The translations under genes and the position numbers were made by a program. Shown one piece after another: positions 8,647 through 17,098 of a stretch of DNA of 54,982 bases. Under the pieces are notes generated by a model that did not search any database, had not been told where the DNA came from, and saw only the letters and a program-made list of their open reading frames with translations. Numbering within the stretch: position 1 is the first letter of the stretch; the number at the start of each line of letters is the position of its first letter. Source of the DNA: Carboxydothermus islandicus (GTDB lineage Bacteria; Bacillota; Z-2901; Carboxydothermales; Carboxydothermaceae); assembly GCF_001950325.1 (NCBI RefSeq), contig NZ_BDJL01000010.1, forward strand, positions 1-54,982, read 5' to 3'.

Positions 8647-8673
8647 AAACCCTCCTGCCGTAAGGCGGAGGGT
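8647..8673 (-). terminator. Expression-platform terminator of riboswitch 2
   Basis: Minus-strand ACCCTCCGCC and GGCAGGAGGGT form a hairpin followed by TTTAAAATTTT, between the aptamer and the ATG. Confidence 0.7.
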
Positions 8674-8690
8674 TAATAATCTCCTTAACA

Positions 8691-8772
8691 CCTTCGGCAG
8701 CTGGCTGGCATAGCCTTACGGCCTTAGCCCCTGTAGCTTTGCGTCGCCGGCTTTCGCCGGGTTTGCCTTTAT
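8691..8772 (-). ncRNA. Cyclic di-GMP-I (GEMM-I) riboswitch aptamer 2
   Basis: Same motif order as aptamer 1: GCAAACC, GAAA-capped helix, GACGCAAAGC, GGGGCTAAGGC with a GTAA-capped second helix, then CAGCCAGCTGCCG. The sequence is close to identical over the aptamer, but the terminator and downstream gene differ, so the two riboswitches probably arose by duplication and control different effectors. Confidence 0.87.
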
Positions 8773-8798
8773 CGGTAAAATCTTCTCTTTTTTACTCT

Positions 8799-8826
8799 AT
8801 TATAAAACATAAAGTTAAAACTACAA
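8799..8826 (-). promoter_or_regulatory. SigA-type promoter for riboswitch 2
   Basis: Minus-strand TTGTAG (8826-8821), a 16-nt spacer and TATAAT (8804-8799). It places the transcript start about 20 nt before the aptamer. No Spo0A box follows this one. Confidence 0.55.
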
Positions 8827-8857
8827 TACATTTGGCAAAAGAATTTAAATACAAACT

Positions 8858-9703
8858 TTACTTAATGTACTTCCCGTAAACCCGGGAACCAAGAATTCCC
8901 GTTGCAACCTCAAATAGCTCAAAAAATTTTTCTTCAGGCAAGCTCGGTACGTCTTTTAAATAAGATTTTACACCAAAGTTACGGAAAGGTATAAGTTTTA
9001 ACAATGTATAAGAATTAAGGTCAGCAACAAACCTGGCTATGTTTTTTACTTCCAGCGGATGGTCGTTTAAGCCGGGCACCAATACCGTTCGTACCTCAAA
9101 TAATACTCCAAGCCGAGACGCCGTTTTGAAATTTTTAAAGATTAATTCGTTGGGCACACCGGTCAGCTTTCGGTGCAAAACCGGGTCAAAAGCTTTTAAA
9201 TCGGCCATAACCCCATCGATATTTTGACAAAGGTTTAAAAATTTCTCTTCCTCCAGAAAGCAATTAGTATCGACAAAAACCGTAAGATTACTTTTTTCTT
9301 TAAGCTTTTTGCTAACTTCCAGGATAAAATCCGCCTGCAGGGTGCATTCCCCGCCGGAAAAGGTCACCCCATCCAAAAAAACTTCATTTTCCAAAATATA
9401 AGCTACTAAATCCCCCGCTTTCCAGAGGGTTGTTTTGGGAGTGGACGAATGGGGACAAACCTCAAGGCAGCGGTCACACCCCTGGCAAATCGCATTATCC
9501 CAGGTTACCTTGCCGTCAAGGTTTGTTAAAGCTCCGGCCGGGCACTGTTCAACACATGCACCACAATTCCTGCAGTATTTTTTGGTTTCCGGGTTGTGAC
9601 AGTACAAGCAGTCAAGATTGCAACCCTGAAGAAAAATGGCCATCCGGCTTCCGGGACCGTCGATAAAGCTTACCTCAATAATTTTATTGATTACTCCCTT
9701 CAC
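8858..9703 (-). CDS. yjjW: YjjW-type glycyl radical enzyme activase
   Basis: A 281-residue radical SAM activase. The cluster motif is C28-x3-C32-x2-C35 (CNLDCLYC). It is followed by two ferredoxin-type clusters (CRNCGACVEQCP and CQGCDRCLEVCP) and the FSGGEC motif of activating enzymes. It should abstract a hydrogen from the partner's glycine using SAM. The GTG start overlaps the end of the YjjI-like gene by 20 nt, which fixes the pair. The insert with two extra 4Fe-4S clusters is typical of activases other than those of PFL and class III RNR. Confidence 0.88.
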   Translation of the reverse strand: MKGVINKIIEVSFIDGPGSRMAIFLQGCNLDCLYCHNPETKKYCRNCGACVEQCPAGALTNLDGKVTWDNAICQGCDRCLEVCPHSSTPKTTLWKAGDLVAYILENEVFLDGVTFSGGECTLQADFILEVSKKLKEKSNLTVFVDTNCFLEEEKFLNLCQNIDGVMADLKAFDPVLHRKLTGVPNELIFKNFKTASRLGVLFEVRTVLVPGLNDHPLEVKNIARFVADLNSYTLLKLIPFRNFGVKSYLKDVPSLPEEKFFELFEVATGILGSRVYGKYIK

Positions 9704-11183
9704 CGATTATCCTTACCTTTCTGGCTTCGGTATTGTTGTTTTTAATACTTGCGGCTCCAAGCTTTACCGTATCTTCCCGTAAAACCTCGCCTTTTTCGTA
9801 TTTTAAAACATCGGTTCTTTTTACAAGGTAACCGGTAATCCGGATAAATTCCGAATCGGAAGTGTTGAAAGAAAATACTCTGATTCCTTCTTTTAAAGCC
9901 CCCTTGATTATTTTTAAAACTCCTTCCGGATTTTCCCGGGCAGTACGGTCAAAGATGTAAATATCGCTAATTCCGGTATTGAAATATTTATGAAGTGGAC
10001 CGATGGTTTTAATCTGGGTAAAAATGTCCGGCTCCTCACCGTATTTTATCCGTACTCCGGGCGTTACATCGATGTCGCTGTCAATCCCCGACTGGGCGTG
10101 AAAACCTATCCTGCCGCCGGTGCCGTAGCAGTAAGCTCCCGGGATACTTTCTAAAGTATCTTTGGCGGTTTTTAACACCTGTTCGGCATAATCAAGGGCT
10201 TCTTTATCCTTACCAAGCTTCAGTCCCGTTAAGTGCTCAATACATTCGTACAGTCCAAAATACCCGGCCATGGAGGTAAAGCGGTCAGGAGTAATTAAAC
10301 CTTCTTTAGCTAAGAACGAAGTTTCAAAAAACTTCGCTTCTTCCACAATAAACTTTGCTCGGGCATTGATAACCTCGGCCTGCGCCAATACCGCATCAGG
10401 TAAAACATTTTGGATAAAGTCTTGAAAATCTTTGGCTTTTTTAGCTGCTTCTTTTAAATTTAACCGGACTAATGTAAAGCTGCCTCCACCGATTAATAAA
10501 GTATTATAACAACTGGCAACTCCGTAAACAGGGTCAAGGTCTTCTTTTAATTCCCGGTCGTTGACAAAATACGGTTTTCCAATTTCCAAGGCTGTTTTAA
10601 CCGCCTCTACGGCAAAACTATCGGGGGTTTCTTCATTATATTTTAGCGAAATGTTGGGTACCGCATGCTTTAGCAGCCGCTCAAGCTTTAAAATTAATAG
10701 TCCGGTCCGGGTATCTTTGGGCCCAATGTTCATGTGGACAAACCCATCGGGCAATACCCGGTCTACTTGCACTAAAAACATTTTTAAGAGTTTTTCGGAA
10801 AGTTCCTCGCCGGCAGCTAAAACAAACGGTTCTAAAAGTTCATCCACCTGTCCCAGATATACGGGATAGCCGGTAATAGAGGGAACGTAGCGGTAGATAA
10901 TTAAAAGGGCATTTACCGCCTCAAATAAATCCTGCGGAGGCTTAAGATTTAAGTATTCGCTTCCTTTTTGCAAAAATTTTTGGTAATCCGGTAGAATATA
11001 ACGCGGGCGGTAGGGTGCATGGCCTTCAAAAAGGTCACATAAGATCCCTTCGGAAAAATAGTTCTGAGCTTTTTCACTGATCTTTACATAAGGAAGGGAG
11101 TTTTCCGCTTCCGCCGCTAATAAATGCCGTTTATCTTTGTAGTCCAAAGAGGTATCGGTAATTATTTCATAAACCCGATTCAT
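9684..11183 (-). CDS. yjjI: YjjI-family glycyl radical enzyme of unknown substrate
   Basis: The 499-residue protein resembles the compact YjjI family, shorter than pyruvate formate-lyase (about 760). The probable glycyl radical motif is RITGY with G451, 48 residues from the end. A Cys in the ASCYNTLLIGGG segment is a candidate thiyl residue. The reaction of YjjI is not established. The only partner is the overlapping activase downstream, and no microcompartment shell gene is near, so a microcompartment role is unlikely. The enzyme is expected to be O2-sensitive, in line with the O2-defence genes elsewhere in the window. Confidence 0.85.
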   Translation of the reverse strand: MNRVYEIITDTSLDYKDKRHLLAAEAENSLPYVKISEKAQNYFSEGILCDLFEGHAPYRPRYILPDYQKFLQKGSEYLNLKPPQDLFEAVNALLIIYRYVPSITGYPVYLGQVDELLEPFVLAAGEELSEKLLKMFLVQVDRVLPDGFVHMNIGPKDTRTGLLILKLERLLKHAVPNISLKYNEETPDSFAVEAVKTALEIGKPYFVNDRELKEDLDPVYGVASCYNTLLIGGGSFTLVRLNLKEAAKKAKDFQDFIQNVLPDAVLAQAEVINARAKFIVEEAKFFETSFLAKEGLITPDRFTSMAGYFGLYECIEHLTGLKLGKDKEALDYAEQVLKTAKDTLESIPGAYCYGTGGRIGFHAQSGIDSDIDVTPGVRIKYGEEPDIFTQIKTIGPLHKYFNTGISDIYIFDRTARENPEGVLKIIKGALKEGIRVFSFNTSDSEFIRITGYLVKRTDVLKYEKGEVLREDTVKLGAASIKNNNTEARKVRIIGEGSNQ

Positions 11184-11253
11184 CGCTCTTATCCCCTGTC
11201 TTAAAGTTTCTAATTACATTATACCATCCTTTTTACCGCTTGTAGCAAAATCC

Positions 11254-11940
11254 TTATTTACTTTTAAGGTAAAATTTCTCTACTTCTTCTCGTACCTTTT
11301 TTAATGCCTGGATTTTCTTTTCGGCACCGATGTTGTCTGACCGTTTATCCGCTTCTTTTAAGGTGATTAATTTTTGTACTCGCAAGTAAAGCTCGAAGGG
11401 CGGTAAAGCTCTCCCGAGCTTTTTGAGCCAGGGTTCTACTTTTTCAATTTCATAAGGTACGGACATATGGTGGTAGATAAGCCAGGTGGTTCGATCAATA
11501 AATTCCCGGGAAAAATTGAAGCGTTTTAATATACCCCGGGTCATTAGAGCTCCCCGTTCGGCGTGGCCAAAATCGTTGGGATAGCCGTTTTTGTACGTTC
11601 GCACCCCTGGTAGGCCTTTACCAACATCATGAAGAAGAGCGGCCAGGGTTAATTCTAAATCCTTCTCGGGAAGCTCCTCCAGGACCCTTAAAGTATGCCC
11701 CCAGGCACAAAGGCGGTGGCGTTCGGGATTTTGCGGCAGGCCTACCAGGTGAGATAACTCCGGTAGGGCTTTAAAGAGAAGGCCTTGTTGATGTAATGCT
11801 AACAAACCCTTCACAGGATTTTGGCTAAATTGCTCTTCCCGAAAAAACACAGAAACTGCCATACCGGTATTTTTACCAGCTAAGGCAGTTTCTTTCGGCC
11901 AAAATTTACAGTTTAAATAAATCTGAGCGGGGCCATTCAT
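11254..11940 (-). CDS. HD-domain phosphohydrolase related to tRNA nucleotidyltransferase HD domains
   Basis: 228 residues. The HD core shows WGHTLRVLEEL, ALLHDVGKG, GHAERGA and a later HHMSVPYE. The layout resembles the C-terminal HD part of CCA-adding enzymes, but no nucleotidyltransferase domain (GSxxRG...DxD) is present, so it is a stand-alone hydrolase with unknown substrate. I chose the ATG with GGGGGTG six bases upstream; a GTG 18 nt earlier is in the Shine-Dalgarno region. It has no evident operon partner. Confidence 0.75.
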   Translation of the reverse strand: MNGPAQIYLNCKFWPKETALAGKNTGMAVSVFFREEQFSQNPVKGLLALHQQGLLFKALPELSHLVGLPQNPERHRLCAWGHTLRVLEELPEKDLELTLAALLHDVGKGLPGVRTYKNGYPNDFGHAERGALMTRGILKRFNFSREFIDRTTWLIYHHMSVPYEIEKVEPWLKKLGRALPPFELYLRVQKLITLKEADKRSDNIGAEKKIQALKKVREEVEKFYLKSK

Positions 11941-12252
11941 TATAAGCACCCCCGGCACTTTTTTTGATTATAGCAAAGCCGGGAGGTGATCGACAAGAAA
12001 AATTTTAACCTTCTATAGTTTTTCCCAGAACCTTTGAGAGATTCTGCCCCTATACCCGGTCTTTCATAAATTAAGTAGGATTGGTGCTTGACTTTCCCTG
12101 GTAAAAGGAATATCATGACCAAGACAAAAGTTTAAAGTTACATTTAATTCGGTTTTATTAAAATATTTTCCCACATTTTAATTTTTTAAAAGGAAATTAA
12201 AACGTTTTTGTTTAATACTACTATACTTAAAAAGTAAAAAGGGAGGATGGCT

Positions 12253-13002
12253 ATGGCCAAAAAATCTTTAATAATTATGATTTTAATATTTAGTCTCTTA
12301 GCAGGTGGGTGCAGCCTTAATAGCACCAAAAACACTCCCCCTTCCTTTGACGGCATCGCGGAAACCGACCAGTATGAAGTAAAAGCAGAAATAGCCGGAA
12401 AAGTTAATGATGTCTATGTTAAAGAAGGGGATGAAGTAAAAAAAGGTCAAATATTAGTTACCCTTGACGATTCCTTACTAAAAAACCAGTTAGAAACGGC
12501 CAAAGCAAATTTAGAATTAGCCCGGTTAAAATACGAGCAAGTGGAAGGCAAAAGTCAGAACCTCGAAGACCAGGCAAAGGCAGGGATAAAACTTGCCCAA
12601 ACCCAGGTGGATTTAGCGAAAATTCAATTAGAAAAGGCTAAAATTTCCTCTCCGGTAAGGGGTACAGTTTTGACAATTCCCTTAAAACCCGGTGAGTTTG
12701 TCAATCCCGGAACCACCGTTGCCACCATAATCGATTTAAACAAAATCTATGTTAAATATTATATCCCCGAAAAGTATTTAAACCGGATTAAACTCGGGGA
12801 TACGGTATGTGTTATGAATGAAAATCTCAAGATGGCTCCTACCGGAAAGGTGGTTTATATTTCCCCGAAAGGTGAATTTACCCCGAAACCCGCCGAAACC
12901 CGGGAAGACCAGAGTGAAATTTCTTATTTAGTAAAAATTGAGCTAACAAAAGATTATCAGGATGTGCGGCCGGGGATGCTTTTAACCCTGACCTTGCCTT
13001 AA
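12253..13002 (+). CDS. HlyD-type membrane-fusion lipoprotein of an ABC exporter
   Basis: About 249 residues with a lipoprotein signal (LLAGGC, acylated C20), a lipoyl-like half (AGKVNDVYVKEGDEVKKGQ), a coiled-coil hairpin at about 75-125, the second lipoyl half (ISSPVRGTVLT) and a beta-barrel domain. It should link the ABC-2 permease to the outside of the membrane. GGGAGG abuts the ATG at 12247, so the ATG at 12253 is preferred. It is the first gene of a three-gene operon (12-nt gap, then a 4-nt overlap). The arrangement is like YbhG-YbhF-YbhS/R drug exporters. Confidence 0.85.
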   Translation: MAKKSLIIMILIFSLLAGGCSLNSTKNTPPSFDGIAETDQYEVKAEIAGKVNDVYVKEGDEVKKGQILVTLDDSLLKNQLETAKANLELARLKYEQVEGKSQNLEDQAKAGIKLAQTQVDLAKIQLEKAKISSPVRGTVLTIPLKPGEFVNPGTTVATIIDLNKIYVKYYIPEKYLNRIKLGDTVCVMNENLKMAPTGKVVYISPKGEFTPKPAETREDQSEISYLVKIELTKDYQDVRPGMLLTLTLP

Positions 13003-13014
13003 GGAGGGGTTAGC

Positions 13015-13800
13015 TTGACGGTAGCAATTTTAACCGAAAACTTGACCAAAACTTTTGGCCCGAAAGTTGCAGTAGATAATGTTTCTTTTACAGTACCCGC
13101 CGGGAAAATTTTTGGACTTTTAGGCCCCAACGGTTCCGGTAAGTCCACCACCATCCGGATGCTGTGCGGTGCTCTGCTACCCACTTCCGGAAGGGCTGAA
13201 ATTTTCGGCATGGATGTGGTAAAAAAGACCCGGGAAGTACGCAACCTTATCGGTTACATGTCCCAGCGTTTTTCTCTCTATGAAGATTTAACCGTCGAAG
13301 AGAACCTTGATTTTTTTGGTCGAATCTATAATTTACCGGCAAAGCTTTTAAAATCCCGAAAAGAAGAAATCCTTCTTATGGCGGGCTTAACCGAAAACCG
13401 GAAAACCCTGACCGCTCACCTCTCCGGCGGCTGGAAGCAGCGTTTAGCCTTAGGAGCTGCCATGATTCACCGGCCCAAACTTTTAATTTTAGATGAACCC
13501 ACCGCCGGAGTTGACCCGGTATCCCGCCGGATTTTCTGGGAAATTATTAAAAAGTTATGTGCAACAGGTATTTCGGTGCTGGTTACCACCCACTACATGG
13601 ATGAAGCGGAAATTTGTGATATCGTTGGTTTTATTTTTAACGGGAAATTAGTTTCTTTCGGCACGCCAGCAGAATTAATGGCTAAAGAAGGGAAAGACAG
13701 CTTAGAAGATGTCTTTATTGAATATGTGGAAAGGACTACCGGGAAAAAAGTGTACGATTTTAAAGACCTGGAAAAATTTATTGGAGGGAAACCTGCATGA
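13015..13800 (+). CDS. ABC exporter ATP-binding protein
   Basis: 261 residues. Walker A GPNGSGKST, signature LSGGWKQRLAL (Q replaced by W), Walker B LLILDEPTAGVDP and the switch H in TTHYMDEAE. A TTG start follows GGAGGGG. The C-terminus overlaps the permease start by ATGA, so the two are translated together. It belongs to the drug/daunorubicin-type ABC-2 family; the cargo is unknown. Confidence 0.9.
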   Translation: MTVAILTENLTKTFGPKVAVDNVSFTVPAGKIFGLLGPNGSGKSTTIRMLCGALLPTSGRAEIFGMDVVKKTREVRNLIGYMSQRFSLYEDLTVEENLDFFGRIYNLPAKLLKSRKEEILLMAGLTENRKTLTAHLSGGWKQRLALGAAMIHRPKLLILDEPTAGVDPVSRRIFWEIIKKLCATGISVLVTTHYMDEAEICDIVGFIFNGKLVSFGTPAELMAKEGKDSLEDVFIEYVERTTGKKVYDFKDLEKFIGGKPA

Positions 13801-14918
13801 ATCCTAAACGGTTTTGGGCTATAGTTAAAAAAGAGTTCCTCCAGTTAAAGCGGGATAAACCCAGTATGGCCATTGCCCTTATCATGCCGGTAATGATGCT
13901 TTTACTGTTTGGTTATGCAGTCTCCACCGATGTTGACCACATCGCTACCGCTTATTTAGATCTTTCCCGCACGCCGGAAAGCCGCGAACTTCTGGCAAAG
14001 TTTAGAGCGTCCAATTATTTTAATCTTGATTATCCTGTAAATACGACCGCTGAATTAAATTCTCTTTTTAAAAAGGGCAAAATTAAAGCAGGTCTAATCA
14101 TTCCGCCCGATTATACCGAAAAACTCAACCGGGGCCAAATACCCGAGGTAAAGTATATCGTGGATGGCTCGGACCCTTCAATAGCCCGCCCCGCTTTATC
14201 ATCAGGGGTTCTGGTGGGTCAAAACTACACCAGAGAAATTTTAGCCAAAAAATATCCGCAAATAGCCAAAAATTCGATATCCCTCATCCGGGCGGAGGTT
14301 CGCTACAACCCGAAAATTAGAAGTCAAATTTTCACCATTCCGGGTTTAATTGGGCTTGTTATGCAAAACCTTACGGTCCTTTTAACTGCTTTTGCTTTAG
14401 TACGGGAAAAAGAGCGGGGAACTATCGAGCAGCTTATTGTAACTCCGGTAACTTCTTTTGAGTTAATTTTAGGAAAGCTTGTCCCTTATGTATTAATTGG
14501 TTTTTTATCCTTTACGATAGCCTTTTACTTTGGAATCAACTGGTTTTCCGTCCCTATGCAGGGAGATACCTTAACCCTTTTTGCCTTAGCCCTCTGCTTT
14601 GTAGCAGTAGCACTGGCTATCGGCATTTTAATCTCGACAGTAGCCAGGACTCAGCTGCAAGCCATGCAGATGACCATAGTTTTTCTTCTGCCCAGCATCT
14701 TGCTTTCCGGCTTTATGTTTCCCCGGGAAGCTATGCCGAAAATTATCCAGTATCTCGGCTATGCTATCCCCCTTACCTATTTCCTGGAAATCTTACGGGG
14801 CATTATTATCCGGGGGGCCGGCCTGTTAGAACTGCAAAACCAGGCTATAGCCTTAACGGTATTAGGGGTATTTTTGCTGGTAGCAGCATCTCTCAGGTTC
14901 AAAAAACGCTTAGAATAG
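13797..14918 (+). CDS. ABC-2 type exporter permease
   Basis: 373 residues. The first helix is at about 25-45, followed by a long extracytoplasmic domain to about 175 and five more helices, the usual six-helix ABC-2 layout. The motif EKERGTIEQLIVTPV is the conserved ABC-2 coupling segment. It completes a MFP-ATPase-permease set with a single permease, which would work as a homodimer. No clear plus-strand terminator follows; the next hairpin (15025-15059) is better oriented for the minus strand. Confidence 0.9.
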   Translation: MNPKRFWAIVKKEFLQLKRDKPSMAIALIMPVMMLLLFGYAVSTDVDHIATAYLDLSRTPESRELLAKFRASNYFNLDYPVNTTAELNSLFKKGKIKAGLIIPPDYTEKLNRGQIPEVKYIVDGSDPSIARPALSSGVLVGQNYTREILAKKYPQIAKNSISLIRAEVRYNPKIRSQIFTIPGLIGLVMQNLTVLLTAFALVREKERGTIEQLIVTPVTSFELILGKLVPYVLIGFLSFTIAFYFGINWFSVPMQGDTLTLFALALCFVAVALAIGILISTVARTQLQAMQMTIVFLLPSILLSGFMFPREAMPKIIQYLGYAIPLTYFLEILRGIIIRGAGLLELQNQAIALTVLGVFLLVAASLRFKKRLE

Positions 14919-15024
14919 TACCGTTAGTGACGGTTCTGCCAGTGACCATTTTCAAAAAAATTCCCCGGCATAGCCAGGGTACAACGGGCTTAAACGGTAT
15001 TAGAAATAAAGATATAAACCAAAT

Positions 15025-15059
15025 GGAAAAAGCCCTTCTCCGAACAAGAGAAGGGCTTT
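15025..15059 (-). terminator. Terminator downstream of the cobalamin riboswitch
   Basis: AAGCCCTTCTC and GAGAAGGGCTT enclose a 7-base loop, followed on the minus strand by TTTTT. The stem is perfect and could also stop plus-strand transcription of the exporter operon. Confidence 0.8.
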
Positions 15060-15115
15060 AATCCAACAGTTAGCCGCTTCTTCCCTGTCCGCGCAAGGAA
15101 TAAAGCCTAACCCTC

Positions 15116-15284
15116 AGGGCAGGTCTCCTGGCTACAGATCATAGCTTTTCTTCCCTTCCCATCCCTTCAGGATAGTGGTTAACAAGAAAAGCTCCCCGTT
15201 TACAGTGGCGGGACCGCGCCGTTACCTGTAATTCAGGCTCGGACTTCCCTATTAAGCCTTTTAGGCACCCATTTTGGGGATGTG
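15116..15284 (-). ncRNA. Cobalamin riboswitch without an adjacent target gene
   Basis: On the minus strand the aptamer core appears in order: AGGGAA, GGTCCCGCCACTGTAAA (B12 box), GGGAAGG and ATGATC followed by TAGCCAGGAGACCTGCC. This is a textbook AdoCbl-type layout. About 55 nt downstream is a perfect terminator (15025-15059), and beyond it on this strand there is no gene until 11940. The only coding DNA there is the exporter operon in antisense. It lies 3' of the tatA gene at 15367-15555. It is either a relic whose gene was lost, or it gates an antisense transcript. Confidence 0.9.
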
Positions 15285-15305
15285 AAGTTTTTAGCCGTGG
15301 TCGGT

Positions 15306-15362
15306 AGTATGTCGTAGGTGGTGAGTGTTTTCTTACCTAACACCTACCACCAAACACCTACC
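15306..15362. repeat. Imperfect inverted/direct repeat cluster
   Basis: On the minus strand GGTAGGTGTT occurs twice within 20 nt, followed by the near inverse AACACTCACCACCTAC and a third CTACCGACC. The cluster starts directly after the tatA stop and could fold into a long hairpin. It is not a clean terminator because no T-run follows. Confidence 0.5.
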
Positions 15363-15366
15363 TCCA

Positions 15367-15555
15367 TTACGCTTTTTGTTCTTCTTTCTTCTCTTCTAAA
15401 GCAATTTCTTCCTGTATTTCCTTGGCACCTTTACGAAACTCTTTTACCGTCTGGCCAAAGGCTTTGCCGAGTTCCGGGAGCTTAGAGGGACCAAAAATAA
15501 CCAGGGCTATTACTAAAACTATCAAAAGTTCTTGCCAGCCAAAACCGCCAAGCAT
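15367..15555 (-). CDS. tatA: Twin-arginine translocase subunit TatA (copy 1)
   Basis: 62 residues: N-terminal helix with GWQELLIVLVIALVIFG, the hinge [14 protein letters not shown], an amphipathic helix and a short charged tail. This is the TatA/E type that forms the Tat pore. AAGGAGG precedes the ATG. It is the last gene of the molybdopterin/Tat operon, 5 nt after the polyferredoxin stop. Confidence 0.92.
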   Translation of the reverse strand: MLGGFGWQELLIVLVIALVIFGPSKLPELGKAFGQTVKEFRKGAKEIQEEIALEEKKEEQKA

Positions 15556-15560
15556 GTTTT

Positions 15561-16610
15561 TTAGCCTCCTTCAAATAAATTCTCCGTTTTTAATCCTTCG
15601 GTAATGTAACAATTAAGGCATAACTCTTCATTATTTACCGGAGTAAAGATTTTCCCGCATTTTGCACAGGTTTTGGTTAAAACCTTTGCTAAAACCTGTT
15701 CTTTCTTTAAATATACATCATTTACGGTAATTTTACCATCATATTTTAAAATTTTTTGGGGACAACTTTCCACACAAAGACTACAGTTTATACAAAGATG
15801 AACTTTAAAGGTTAACTCTCCCTCTTTTAAACTTAGAGCTCCGGTTGGACAAAGCCGCTCGCAAACCCCGCAACCATTACATTCCCCACAGGCTTTAAGA
15901 CCTCGACCAATTTCCAACTCCCCGTTAATTTTCCCCTGGAGAAGTTCTACCGCCTTTAAAAGATAGCGGTGTTTTAAAGGTACACGCTTGGCAAAGATAT
16001 CATTTGGGTCATCATCCTCTTTTAAAAGAAAAGTTGCCGCAGTAGTTTTTAGTTTATCCCGGAAAAAACTAAAAAACTCCCGTCGGGAAAAATCCTTTGG
16101 TGGACGGCCCTTTTGGCGTATGGTAATTCCCGGAAGACTGCCAAGCTTAGTTTCGGCTTCCTTAAGGTGATTTAAAAAAAGCTCCTTCCCCTTTTGATAC
16201 TGGCAGGTATTGCAATTTTCCAGGTAAAAATTCAGTTTCTTTCCTGCCGCCGCAAGAATTGCTATTTCTCCGGCATCTAAAAAACCGTAACAGGGAAGGT
16301 TTACTTTCCCGGTATTGGCCGAATTTAAGGTACAACCAACATGCCCCTCGTCCTTCACCTCAGCAATTTCTTTTAACGGAGTAACCCCACCAAAACTTAT
16401 GGCTCCCGTTGGACATACCGCTTTACAAAAGCCACAGTTTACACAGTCCTCTTTTTTTATGGCAATTTTTTCACCGTCTTTAAAAATAGCTTTTGACGGA
16501 CAGACCGCTACGCATTTGCCACATTTAAAAGGTAAATACCGGTGTTCCAAACAAAAGGAAGGCGCAATTTCCGCCTTCCCGGAATTTAAAAATTCAAAAA
16601 AGTCACTCAT
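15561..16610 (-). CDS. Polyferredoxin with four 4Fe-4S motifs and a C-terminal Cys knuckle
   Basis: 349 residues. Two ferredoxin clusters lie at the N-terminus (CGKCVAVCPSKA, CVNCGFCKAVCP) and two near residues 240-290 (CGECNGCGVCERLCP, CINCSLCVESCP). Separate Cys pairs lie in the middle (CNTCQ) and at the end (CAKCGKIF, CLNC), probably zinc or iron-sulfur ligands. It has no signal peptide. The segment SRREFFSFF at about 170 resembles a Tat motif but is internal. The gene overlaps mobB by ATGA and sits between cofactor and Tat genes, so an electron-transfer or maturation role for a Mo/W enzyme encoded elsewhere is likely. Exact family not recognised. Confidence 0.7.
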   Translation of the reverse strand: MSDFFEFLNSGKAEIAPSFCLEHRYLPFKCGKCVAVCPSKAIFKDGEKIAIKKEDCVNCGFCKAVCPTGAISFGGVTPLKEIAEVKDEGHVGCTLNSANTGKVNLPCYGFLDAGEIAILAAAGKKLNFYLENCNTCQYQKGKELFLNHLKEAETKLGSLPGITIRQKGRPPKDFSRREFFSFFRDKLKTTAATFLLKEDDDPNDIFAKRVPLKHRYLLKAVELLQGKINGELEIGRGLKACGECNGCGVCERLCPTGALSLKEGELTFKVHLCINCSLCVESCPQKILKYDGKITVNDVYLKKEQVLAKVLTKTCAKCGKIFTPVNNEELCLNCYITEGLKTENLFEGG

Positions 16611-17098
16611 ACTCCTCCGCCCTTTTCAAAGTACTTAAGCAAAAACTGGAATAAGTTATCGATCTCCCCGAAACCAAATACCGGACAGTCTACCTCTAAA
16701 TTTAAATCACTAACCACCGCCACCAGAAGTTCCGGGGGGGAAAAAGGCTCCTGGTAAATTTCACTTCTAATTACCTCTATCCGGGGAAAAGGCCGGTTTT
16801 TAAAACCTTCCACTAAGATAAGATCCATATCCCGGTAAAATTCAAAAACTTCTTCGAGTAGCACTTCCCTTTCCACCATAAAGGCTGCTTTTCCAGGCCC
16901 AAGAATACCTACCTTCACCCCGCCCGCCTGCCGGTAGCGATAAGTATCTTTTCCCGGTTGGTCCACTTCAAAGCCGTGAACATCGTGTTTTACAACCCCA
17001 ACTTTGAACCCATGCCGGGTAAAGAGCTGTACTAACTTTTCTGCCACGGTAGTTTTGCCGGAATTAGAATAACCCACTATCTGGAGTATCAAAGGCAC
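16607..17098 (-). CDS. mobB: Molybdopterin-guanine dinucleotide biosynthesis protein MobB
   Basis: 163 residues with an N-terminal P-loop (GYSNSGKTT, residues 8-16), KVGVVKHDVHGFEVD, the DTYRYRQAGG segment and LILVEGFK, all typical of MobB. MobB is a GTPase that aids MobA in attaching GMP to molybdopterin. The GTG start lies inside the end of moeA (35-nt overlap), consistent with tight coupling in the operon. Confidence 0.9.
   Translation of the reverse strand: MPLILQIVGYSNSGKTTVAEKLVQLFTRHGFKVGVVKHDVHGFEVDQPGKDTYRYRQAGGVKVGILGPGKAAFMVEREVLLEEVFEFYRDMDLILVEGFKNRPFPRIEVIRSEIYQEPFSPPELLVAVVSDLNLEVDCPVFGFGEIDNLFQFLLKYFEKGGGV

Noticed and set aside
12999-13244. 81-codon minus-strand frame as the missing target of the orphan cobalamin riboswitch
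   Set aside because: It is a shadow of the ABC ATPase frame, more than 1.7 kb beyond the terminator, without a ribosome site.
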